From: an uncultured Sphingomonadales bacterium
GTDB lineage: Bacteria > Pseudomonadota > Alphaproteobacteria > Sphingomonadales > Sphingomonadaceae
DNA: 17,584 bases
Reading direction: 5' to 3'
Assembly: GCA_937898525.1 (NCBI GenBank)
Contig: CALCBC010000098.1
Location: forward strand, 1-17,584
Below the pieces are notes generated by a model. That model saw only the letters and a program-made list of their open reading frames with translations. It was not told the origin of the DNA and did no database searches. The position numbers were made by a program, and so were the translations under genes. Positions 1-6,143 of this stretch are shown piece after piece (position 1 is the first letter of the stretch; each line of letters begins with the position of its first letter).

Positions 1-76
1 TGGTGCCGGCTGCAGGTCTCGAACCCGCGACCCCCTGATTACAAATCAGGTGCTCTACCAGCTGAGCTAAGCCGGC
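1..76 (-). tRNA. tRNA-Thr (anticodon UGU)
   Basis: The reverse strand folds into a complete 76-nt cloverleaf. The 7-bp acceptor stem is GCCGGCT/AGCCGGC, the D stem GCTC/GAGC, and the anticodon stem CCTGA/TCAGG. The anticodon loop TTTGTAA places TGT at positions 34-36, so it reads ACA threonine codons. The T arm has a 5-bp stem with one G-U pair and a TTCGAGA loop. The discriminator is A and the 3' CCA is encoded (complement at positions 1-3). It lies 50 bp downstream of the rarA operon on the same strand. No integrase is seen next to it inside the window. Confidence 0.97.
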
Positions 77-126
77 CCCTGCCCGCAAGTAGCGCAACGG
101 GGGGGCAACGCAAGGGCATCCGCCGT

Positions 127-1008
127 TCAGGCGACGCCAAAGGTCCAGCCTTCGGTGCGGGCGACTTCGGGCGTCATCGCCCGCGGGTTCCACAGGGTAA
201 GCCGTCCGGCCGCCTCTCGCAGCCAGGCGGCGGTGAGCAGCGCGTCGGCGCTGTGATCGTCGATCGCTCCTTCGCCACCGACCGGTGCCGAGCCGAGCGC
301 GGCGAGGGCAGCGTCGAGCTCGGCGTGGCTGCGGATCTTGCTCTTCGACGCGCTGCGCCCCGCCGCCATCGCCGCGATCGCGGTGTAGATCTCGACCACC
401 ACCGAGCCCTCGGCCGGCCGCGGGTCGACCGGCCAGACCGGCAGCCGCCCCGCCAACCGATGCAGCACGCGCATGCCCGACAGGCTCGACTTGCCGACCT
501 GCGCCGCGCCGACGAGGTTGAAGTTCGAGTAGGGCTTGCAGCCCATCCGCTCCTGCTCGCGCTCGGTCACGCGGAACCGGCCGCGGCGGTTGGGCGCGCC
601 GGGGGTGTGGAACCCGGCGCCCTCGCGCCCGCCGTGCCGGCGGAAGTAACGGCTCGCCTCGGCGTGATCGACGAAGGCCGAGACGCCGAGGTGCGGCTCG
701 TCGCTGCAGACCGCATCGACCATGGCCCACAGCGCCTTCGCGTCGGGCGGACTGTCGGGCCAGCCGGGAAAGAACGCGCCGCAGTCAGCGAAGGGCAGGG
801 AAATGCCGAGGTCGAGGCCGACCAGCGTCGCCGGCGGCATGCCGTCGAGCAGCCATTCGAGCACTTCGGGACGCGACCAGCGGTGACCGGGACGCACCAG
901 CCGCGGCGGTCCGCAGCCGGCTTCACACAGTGCGACGGCGATCCCCCGATGCCGCTCGCCTGCGGCGCCCGACCAGTCGATCGCGGCGAAGTGACTGAAG
1001 CGGCTCAC
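127..1008 (-). CDS. DUF429-like (predicted RNase H-fold) protein, 293 aa
   Basis: The function is unknown. The pattern of short acidic motifs resembles the DUF429 group of predicted RNase H-like nucleases. Visible motifs are IDWSGA near the N-terminus (D11), GLDLGIS (D66), VEIYTA (E206) and IDDHSADALL (D250, D251, D255), spaced as expected for the beta strands and final helix of that fold. No signal peptide or membrane helix is visible, so it is probably cytosolic. I chose the GTG at 1008 because it forms a GTGA overlap with the stop of the lipoprotein gene, a typical coupled start, and because the family-like sequence begins directly after it. An in-frame upstream GTG at 1107 would add 33 low-complexity arginine-rich residues and is unlikely. 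It is the last gene of the rarA operon. The nuclease role is inference from motifs only. Confidence 0.8.
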   Translation of the reverse strand: MSRFSHFAAIDWSGAAGERHRGIAVALCEAGCGPPRLVRPGHRWSRPEVLEWLLDGMPPATLVGLDLGISLPFADCGAFFPGWPDSPPDAKALWAMVDAVCSDEPHLGVSAFVDHAEASRYFRRHGGREGAGFHTPGAPNRRGRFRVTEREQERMGCKPYSNFNLVGAAQVGKSSLSGMRVLHRLAGRLPVWPVDPRPAEGSVVVEIYTAIAAMAAGRSASKSKIRSHAELDAALAALGSAPVGGEGAIDDHSADALLTAAWLREAAGRLTLWNPRAMTPEVARTEGWTFGVA

Positions 1009-1751
1009 TCGTCCGTGCAGCGGCCCGGCTCGATCCGCCAGCCGCCCGCCTCCCGTGCGCGGTAGGGATCGCGCGGTGCGTCGGCCTGACCGGTGTAGCC
1101 GTCCCACGGGATCGCGCTCAGCTCAAGGCAGCGTTCGCCCACCCAGCGCTCGATGGTCCAGTCGGTCGCGTCGGGAATTTCTTCGTGCTTAGCCAGCTGG
1201 CGGATGCTCGCGCGCTCGACCTGCCAGACGGCGAAGGCATTGAGCGCGCCGTAGCCCGCCTCGCCGAGATCGGCGGCGGCGAACCGCCGGCCCGACGGCG
1301 AGTAGACGGGCGCGACCCCGGTATCGAGTTCCCGGCCCGTGCCGGTCCGGTCGACGATAACGTGGCCGTAGGCTTCGTAGCCGCCCCAGTCGAAGCTGAC
1401 GAAGCGCCGGTCGGGCGAGAGGCGGGGTGCATGGATTTCCTCCATCCAGCTCGCATCGATGCACAGTGTCGAGCCGTCGAGCGTCAGGACCGCGAAATTG
1501 TCCATGCCGGATTCCATCACGCTCGCGAGTTCGGCCGGGACCGGGATCGGGGCCGTCCGCTCGCGCAGGCCTTCCTCGAGGAGCCGGCGCGCGGGGCAAC
1601 CGGCAAGATCGGGCCTCGCCGGAGTGGCGGTTCCGGCAGAAGCGACCTCCGCGGCCGGCTCTCCCTGTGCGGCTGCGTTAGTCCCGCCCGGATCCTCCGA
1701 TCCACAAGCTGCCAGTCCGACCGCGGCCGCGGCAATCAACATCCGTCGCAT
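1005..1751 (-). CDS. putative lipoprotein, 248 aa
   Basis: This is an exported lipoprotein of unknown function. The N-terminus is MRRM followed by an Ala-rich hydrophobic stretch and the lipobox LAAC, with the lipidated cysteine at residue 16, so the mature protein should be membrane-anchored on the periplasmic side. A low-complexity Ala/Gly/Glu linker of about 35 residues follows, then a globular part of about 190 residues. Segments such as LSPDRRFVSFDWGGY and VYSPSGRRFAAADLG look like repeated beta-strand units that read like WD40/PQQ-type propeller blades, but this is only an impression. The ATG at 1751 is preceded by GAGGGGGAAG at good spacing. An in-frame ATG at 1784 would overlap the yjbR stop and places charged residues before the signal. 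The stop overlaps the next gene by 4 nt. Confidence 0.85.
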   Translation of the reverse strand: MRRMLIAAAAVGLAACGSEDPGGTNAAAQGEPAAEVASAGTATPARPDLAGCPARRLLEEGLRERTAPIPVPAELASVMESGMDNFAVLTLDGSTLCIDASWMEEIHAPRLSPDRRFVSFDWGGYEAYGHVIVDRTGTGRELDTGVAPVYSPSGRRFAAADLGEAGYGALNAFAVWQVERASIRQLAKHEEIPDATDWTIERWVGERCLELSAIPWDGYTGQADAPRDPYRAREAGGWRIEPGRCTDE

Positions 1752-1776
1752 TCTTCGGTCTTCCCCCTCGCGCCCG

Positions 1777-2130
1777 CTAGCCATTCCTCCGGCGCGCGGG
1801 CTTCTTCGCCCTTGCCTGTTCGTAGCCTAGCCTGATGACTCGCTGCACGCGTTCGGGATCGGGGCTGTCGTATCGCACGAGCACGGCGGGCCAGCCTTCG
1901 TAATGCTTCGACTGCCAGTAGGTCTCGGGCTCGGTTTCCTTCAGCAGGTCGATCGTCTCGAGGTCGATCTGCACCGCGAACGAGCTATCCGGCTCGCGGC
2001 CCTCGAAAACGAAGAACTGGCCGTTATCGGTGACGACCACGGACTCCATTCGCCCGACCTTGAGCGCCGTCGCCGGGAGCGTGAGCGCGAACTCCCGCGC
2101 CCTGGTCCAGCTGTCGATTGGATCAGCCAC
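1777..2130 (-). CDS. YjbR/MmcQ-family protein, 117 aa
   Basis: This is a small cytosolic protein of the MmcQ/YjbR family, which has a CyaY-like (frataxin-like) alpha/beta fold. Its cellular role is not settled, although it is often labelled DNA-binding. Family features include LPATALKVGRMESVVV near the N-terminus, an FFVFEGREPDSSFAVQID strand pair, and the late segment YWQSKHYEGWPAVLVRYDS, where the family typically has its conserved Trp region. The length is normal for the family. The start is GTG at 2130, giving an 8-nt overlap with the end of rarA. The C-terminal tail is basic (KKPARRR), which could contact nucleic acid, but that is inference. Its tight coupling to rarA suggests co-expression. 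Confidence 0.9.
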   Translation of the reverse strand: MADPIDSWTRAREFALTLPATALKVGRMESVVVTDNGQFFVFEGREPDSSFAVQIDLETIDLLKETEPETYWQSKHYEGWPAVLVRYDSPDPERVQRVIRLGYEQARAKKPARRRNG

Positions 2131-3445
2131 CGTTCCGCTCCTTCCTCAGCTTGTTCCAGTAGGCGATGCGCTCGCGCACCTGCCGTTCGAACCCGCGCTC
2201 GACCGGCTCGTAGAACACCTGCGGCTCCATCTCCTCGGGCCAGTAGTTGTCGCCCGAGAAGCCTTCCTCGGTGTCGTGGTCGTAGGTGTAACCCTTGCCG
2301 TAGCCGATATCCTTCATCAGCCTGGTCGGCGCGTTGAGGATGTTGGCCGGCGGCATCAGGCTGCCGGTATCACGCGCGCTGGCCGAGGCGGCCTTGAACG
2401 CCTTGTAGCCGGCGTTCGATTTGGGGGCCGTGGCGAGGTAGAGGCACGCCTGCGCGAGGGCCAGTTCGCCTTCGGGGCTGCCGAGGAACTCGTAAGTGTC
2501 CTTCGCCGCGAGGCATTGCACGAGCGCCTGCGGATCGGCGAGGCCGATGTCCTCGATCGCCATGCGCACCAGCCGGCGTGCGAGGTAGAGCGGCTCCTCA
2601 CCCGCGACGAGCATTCGCGCGAGGTAGTACAGCGCCGCCTGAGGGTCCGAGCCGCGGACCGATTTGTGCAGCGCCGAGATCAGGTTGTAGTGCCCCTCGC
2701 GGTCCTTGTCGTAGACCGCCACCCGCCGCTGCAGGAACTTGCCGAGCTCGGCCGGGCCGAGCGGAGCGGGGATTTTCGCCGCGTAGAGCGTCTCGGCCTG
2801 GTTGAGCAGGAAGCGGCCGTCGCCGTCGGCGCTGGCGACCAGCGCCTCGCGCGCCTCGGGCGTGAGAGGGAGCGGGCCCTCGAGCGCCTCGGCGCGATCG
2901 AGCAGCTTGCCGAGCGCGGCGGCGTCGAGCCGGTGCAGGATCAGCACCTGCGCGCGGCTGAGCAGCGCGGCGTTGAGCTCGAAGCTCGGGTTCTCGGTGG
3001 TGGCGCCGACCAGCGTAACGGTCCCGCGCTCGACGTAGGGCAGGAAGCCGTCCTGCTGCGCGCGGTTGAAGCGGTGGATCTCGTCCACGAACAGCAGCGT
3101 ACGCTGGCCGGCCTTCTGCATCGTCTCGGCCTCGGCGAAAGCCTTCTTGAGGTCGGCCACGCCCGAGAACACCGCGCTGATCGCGACGAACCGCATGCCG
3201 ACCGCGTCGGCGAGCAGACGGGCGATGCTGGTCTTGCCGGTGCCCGGCGGGCCCCACAGGATCATGCTCGAGAGCCGTCCGGCTGCGACCATCCTCCCGA
3301 TCGCGCCTTCGGGCCCGGTCAGGTGTTCCTGCCCGATCACCTCGTCAAGCGACCGCGGGCGCAACCGGTCGGCGAGCGGTGCATCGTCTCGCGACGCCTC
3401 CTGCGGGGAGGGAGGGGGCAGGTCGTCGGCGAACAGGTCGGCCAT
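2123..3445 (-). CDS. rarA: replication-associated recombination protein A, AAA+ ATPase (RarA/MgsA), 440 aa
   Basis: RarA is a clamp-loader-like ATPase that acts at stalled or gapped replication forks. In order there is an N-terminal MADLFADDLPP segment typical of proteobacterial RarA, Walker A GPPGTGKT (residues 65-72), Walker B LLFVDEIH (117-124), sensor-1 GATTENPS (147-154) and an LLSRA arginine-finger segment (161-165). The C-terminal oligomerisation region includes LARRLVRMAIEDIGLADP and ends with the family-typical GDNYWPEEM...YEPVERG stretch. The length is normal. GTG (3448) and ATG (3445) are adjacent. I chose the ATG because the family start is MADLF; the preceding GGAGGTG is unusually close to it. 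It is the first gene of the operon and is transcribed divergently from the padR-type gene. Confidence 0.96.
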   Translation of the reverse strand: MADLFADDLPPPSPQEASRDDAPLADRLRPRSLDEVIGQEHLTGPEGAIGRMVAAGRLSSMILWGPPGTGKTSIARLLADAVGMRFVAISAVFSGVADLKKAFAEAETMQKAGQRTLLFVDEIHRFNRAQQDGFLPYVERGTVTLVGATTENPSFELNAALLSRAQVLILHRLDAAALGKLLDRAEALEGPLPLTPEAREALVASADGDGRFLLNQAETLYAAKIPAPLGPAELGKFLQRRVAVYDKDREGHYNLISALHKSVRGSDPQAALYYLARMLVAGEEPLYLARRLVRMAIEDIGLADPQALVQCLAAKDTYEFLGSPEGELALAQACLYLATAPKSNAGYKAFKAASASARDTGSLMPPANILNAPTRLMKDIGYGKGYTYDHDTEEGFSGDNYWPEEMEPQVFYEPVERGFERQVRERIAYWNKLRKERNGG

Positions 3446-3486
3446 CACCTCCAGATAGGCGTTCGCCCGATGCGCGGCGAGCCCTC

Positions 3487-3530
3487 TTGAATTCTCCGGC
3501 CTATAAGATATATCGCAGAATATCCAAGGA
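3487..3530 (+). promoter_or_regulatory. candidate promoter and operator for the PadR-type gene
   Basis: The 95-bp divergent interval between rarA and the regulator contains a perfect inverted repeat, GATAT-N8-ATATC, at 3507-3524. A weak plus-strand promoter could use TTGAAT (3487-3492) and TATATC (3509-3514), spaced 16 nt, so the repeat would cover the -10. The opposite strand has TTGGAT and TATAGG, also 16 nt apart, as a possible rarA promoter across the same repeat. An AAGGAGA ribosome-binding site (3526-3532) follows 8 nt before the ATG. PadR proteins commonly repress their own promoter, so this is a reasonable operator candidate. The promoter elements are weak matches. Confidence 0.4.
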
Positions 3531-3540
3531 GACCTGCAAC

Positions 3541-4212
3541 ATGCATTCCGAATGTTACAATCACGACGCCCGCAGGGCGTGGAAGAAGGCCGCCCGCCAA
3601 TGGGCCGGCGGCTGGGGCGGGCGTCATGGCCCGTTCGGACCTGACGGGCCGTTCGGGCCTGGCGGACCTTTCGGTCCGAGCGGGCCGTTCGGTCCGGGCG
3701 GACCCTTCGGTCCCGGCGGGCCGAAGCCGCGCTGGCGCGGACGCGGCCGCGGGCGTCAGTTCGGCCGCGCAGAGCTTCGGCTGCTGCTGCTCAAGCTGAT
3801 CTCGGAACAGCCGCGGCACGGCTACGACCTGATCAAGGCCATGGAGGAGCTCTCCTCGGGCCACTATTCGCCGAGCCCGGGCGTGGTCTATCCGGCGCTG
3901 GCGATGCTCGCCGACGAGGGACTGATTGCCGAGCAGGACAGCGACGACCAGCGCCGCAAGTTCGCGATCACCGAGGCGGGCACTGCCGAGCTCGAGGCTT
4001 CGGAAGCCGAGGCGAGCGAGGCGATGGCGCGGCTGTCCGGTCTCGGCGAGCACGCCGACCGCCACCGCGCGCCGTCGATCGAGCGCGCCTCGCTCAGCCT
4101 GTTTACCGCAATCGCCCAGCGCATGGCGCAGGGCAGCGAGGACGAGGGGCTCGCCCACCGCATCGCCGAGGTTCTCGACGAGGCGGCGCAGAAGATCGAG
4201 CGACTGCCTTGA
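3541..4212 (+). CDS. PadR-family transcriptional regulator with Gly-Pro-X N-terminal tract, 223 aa
   Basis: This is a DNA-binding repressor of the PadR family. A basic N-terminus (residues 1-29) is followed by five hexapeptides GPFGPx (30-59), equal to ten uninterrupted Gly-Pro-X triplets. Then comes an Arg/Gly patch (PRWRGRGRGRQFGR). The winged-helix domain spans roughly 75-155, with LLLLKLISEQPRHGYDLIKAMEE and YSPSPGVVYPALAMLADEGLI, the classic PadR recognition segment. The remainder is an Ala/Glu-rich helical part suited to dimerisation. The start is ATG 3541, with AAGGAGA 8 nt upstream; an open frame continues to 3379 but has no such site and runs antisense into rarA. A 78-bp gap leads to a membrane protein gene on the same strand, which may be a target or partner. 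The effector is unknown. Confidence 0.92.
   Translation: MHSECYNHDARRAWKKAARQWAGGWGGRHGPFGPDGPFGPGGPFGPSGPFGPGGPFGPGGPKPRWRGRGRGRQFGRAELRLLLLKLISEQPRHGYDLIKAMEELSSGHYSPSPGVVYPALAMLADEGLIAEQDSDDQRRKFAITEAGTAELEASEAEASEAMARLSGLGEHADRHRAPSIERASLSLFTAIAQRMAQGSEDEGLAHRIAEVLDEAAQKIERLP
3628..3717 (+). repeat. five tandem 18-bp units coding GPFGPx
   Basis: Five imperfect 18-bp units of the form GGNCCNTTCGGNCCNNNC encode GPFGPD, GPFGPG, GPFGPS, GPFGPG and GPFGPG. Each unit is close to self-complementary (GGNCC...GGNCC), so the DNA or RNA could fold on itself. Third-base differences between units show the array is not very recent, or that the protein sequence has been selected. Confidence 0.9.
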
Positions 4213-4227
4213 CGGGAGCCGGGATGT

Positions 4228-4283
4228 CCCTCTCTTCCGCGGCGTGGTATGACCCCTTCCGGGTCGCGCCCCTGGGGAGAGGG
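4228..4283 (+). promoter_or_regulatory. inverted repeat that could pair with the ribosome-binding site of the next gene
   Basis: CCCTCTC (4228-4234) is the exact complement of GAGAGGG (4277-4283), which overlaps the GGGGAGAGGGA ribosome-binding site of the gene starting at 4291. The 42-nt interval holds a small GACCC/GGGTC hairpin (4251-4265) and a CCCC-T-GGGG element. Pairing would hide the translation start. Short GC-rich arms arise easily by chance here. Confidence 0.3.
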
Positions 4284-4290
4284 ATTTTCG

Positions 4291-4755
4291 ATGGCAACCG
4301 ATCCAACAGTCGAGCCCACTGAATCCGTCGCCGCGACGCCGGCACACCTGTGGGTGGTCGGCATCCTGTCGCTGCTGTGGAACGCCTTCGGCGGCTACGA
4401 TTACACGATGAGCCAGCTTCGCGACCCGGCCTACCTCGACAGCGTGGGCTTCGGGGCGGCGGAGATCGCCTGGATGGACTCGTTCCCAGTCTGGGTAGAG
4501 GCCGCCTGGGCGATCGGAGTCTGGTTTTCGTTGCTAGGCGCGATCCTGCTGCTGTTGCGCTCGCGGCATGCCGCGACGGCATTCCTGATCTCGCTCGCGG
4601 GATCGGTCGTCAGCTTCGCCTACCAGCTCAGCGCGGACAAGCCGGAGACGCTGCAGAGCGGGCTGCCGGTGATCATGCCGCTCGTGATCGTGGTCCTGAT
4701 CATCGCGCAATGGTACTACGCGCGGCGACAGACGGCCGGGGGCGTGCTGCGATAG
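4291..4755 (+). CDS. four-helix inner-membrane protein of unknown function, 154 aa
   Basis: This is a small polytopic membrane protein whose function I cannot name. About 18 hydrophilic residues precede four hydrophobic helices at roughly 19-37, 66-88, 92-112 and 126-144. A conserved-looking extramembrane stretch lies between helices 1 and 2 (YTMSQLRDPAYLDS...AWMDSFPVW), rich in aromatic and acidic residues. I recall similar proteins as common small membrane proteins in sphingomonads. The ATG at 4291 has GGGGAGAGGGA with a 6-nt spacer; the in-frame ATG at 4249 has no such site. It lies 78 bp downstream of the PadR-type gene on the same strand. The last 56 bp overlap the end of the convergent glycosyltransferase gene. 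Confidence 0.88.
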   Translation: MATDPTVEPTESVAATPAHLWVVGILSLLWNAFGGYDYTMSQLRDPAYLDSVGFGAAEIAWMDSFPVWVEAAWAIGVWFSLLGAILLLLRSRHAATAFLISLAGSVVSFAYQLSADKPETLQSGLPVIMPLVIVVLIIAQWYYARRQTAGGVLR

Positions 4756-5905
4756 CGCGCCGCTGCCTGGCCTCGACCAGGCTGAGGTACTTCTCGGCCA
4801 CCGTGCGGTTGATCGCATCCCACGAATAGGCCCGGCTGCGCACTTCGCCGGCGGCGCCGTGGGCGCGCCTGAGATCGCCGTCGGCGACATACGCGGCGAT
4901 CGCGTCGGCGAACCCGGCGATGTCCGCGGGTTCCACCAGTCGACCCGTTTCGCCGTCGGCGACGAGGCTCGTGCTGCCGGTCGCCCGCGCAGCGACGACC
5001 GGCACGCCCGAGGCCATGGCCTCGAGCGTGACGTTGCCGAAAGTCTCGGTGACCGACGGGTTGAGCAGCACGTCCATGCTCGCCACCGCGCGACCCAGGT
5101 CGCTGCCGGTCAGGATCCCGGTGAAGACCGCATCGGGGACGCGTTCGGCGAACCAGCCGCGCGCGGGCCCTTCGCCGACGACGAGCACCTTGTGCGGCAC
5201 CCCCCGCGAGCGCAGCGCGGCGATGGTGTCGGAAAAGACGTCGAGGCCCTTCTCCATGACCAGGCGCCCGAGGAACCCGATCGCAACTTCGTCCTCGCCG
5301 ATCCCCTGCGCGCGCCGCCAGGCGAGATCGCGCGCAGAAGGATCGAAGATCGTCCGGTCGACGCCGCGCGACCAGATGCCGATGTCGTCGTTCATTCCCT
5401 GGGCACGCAGCACCTCCGCCATGCTGTCCGAGGGCGCGACCAGCGCGTCGCAGCGCCGGTAGAACCGCCGCATCAGGCTGATGAGCCAGGGTTCGGCGAA
5501 GGCGAACCCGTAGTAGCGCGGATAGGTCTCGAACCGCGTATGGACCGAGGCCAGCACCGGCAGCCCGCGCGCCTCGGCCCACCTGAGCGCGGCATGGGCG
5601 GTCACGTCGGGTGACGAGACGTGCAGCACGTCGGGGCCGAACCGCTCAAGGTCCGCCCGGTTGGCGCGCGAAAGACCGAGCGGAAAACGGTACTCGCTGC
5701 GCATCGGAATCGGCACCGCAGGGATACCGACGAGGTCGCCGGTCGGCGGAAACGCCGCCCGTTCGACCACCGGGGCGTAGACGCGCACCCGCGCGCCTTG
5801 GCGCAGCAGGTAGTCGACCAGCCGGTTGAGGGCCTGGTTCGCGCCGTCGCGGACGTAATTGTAGTTGCCGCTGAACAGGGCGACGCGCAGATCGGCGATG
5901 TCCAT
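4700..5905 (-). CDS. GT4-family glycosyltransferase, 401 aa
   Basis: This is a retaining glycosyltransferase of the GT-B fold, family GT4, probably cytosolic or membrane-peripheral. The N-terminal Rossmann domain begins LRVALFSGNYNYVRDGANQ, the acceptor-side loop of this family, followed by DVLHVSSPD and LASVHTRFETYPRYYG. The C-terminal donor-binding domain has GFLGRLVMEKGLD (residues 210-222), LVVGEGP (241-247) and the EX7E signature in ETFGNVTLE (E287, E295). The style resembles mannosyl- or sulfoquinovosyl-diacylglycerol-type transferases (MgtA/SqdX-like), so a glycolipid product is plausible, but donor and acceptor cannot be read. ATG 5905 has AAGGG 6 nt upstream. The basic C-terminal tail of about 20 residues looks disordered. 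No lipid or polysaccharide gene is next to it, so it appears monocistronic. Confidence 0.93.
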   Translation of the reverse strand: MDIADLRVALFSGNYNYVRDGANQALNRLVDYLLRQGARVRVYAPVVERAAFPPTGDLVGIPAVPIPMRSEYRFPLGLSRANRADLERFGPDVLHVSSPDVTAHAALRWAEARGLPVLASVHTRFETYPRYYGFAFAEPWLISLMRRFYRRCDALVAPSDSMAEVLRAQGMNDDIGIWSRGVDRTIFDPSARDLAWRRAQGIGEDEVAIGFLGRLVMEKGLDVFSDTIAALRSRGVPHKVLVVGEGPARGWFAERVPDAVFTGILTGSDLGRAVASMDVLLNPSVTETFGNVTLEAMASGVPVVAARATGSTSLVADGETGRLVEPADIAGFADAIAAYVADGDLRRAHGAAGEVRSRAYSWDAINRTVAEKYLSLVEARQRRAIAARPRPSVAARSTIAR

Positions 5906-6143
5906 CGCGGACCCTTATGCGATGCGCGCCGCGAAGGCGAGGGGGCGCCTTTCCGAGCCGTCGATCGACCTCGTTCGCCCGAAGGGCCACCGTGGCAGGT
6001 TGGCAACAGGGGCCCAACGCGCGCCCGGGCCTATTCACACCCGATTGTTTCATTAGCGAGCGAAGTTTATCACCGCCGGGGGTCGCAGGAGCTGCCGGAA
6101 CGGTCGAAGAGCTGACCGGCCGGGGGAGATGGAGATTACCAAC

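Noticed and set aside
1..126. The tRNA-Thr gene as an integration site of a mobile element
   Set aside because: There is no integrase, no repeated tRNA 3' end and no composition change in the window.
2030..3490. A 486-codon open frame on the plus strand
   Set aside because: It is fully antisense to rarA. Its sequence is Arg/Val/Glu-rich with no domain, which is typical of the opposite strand of GC-rich genes.
3445..4347. A 300-codon minus-strand frame ending at the rarA start
   Set aside because: It is antisense to the PadR-type gene, which has a strong ribosome-binding site and a recognisable winged helix.
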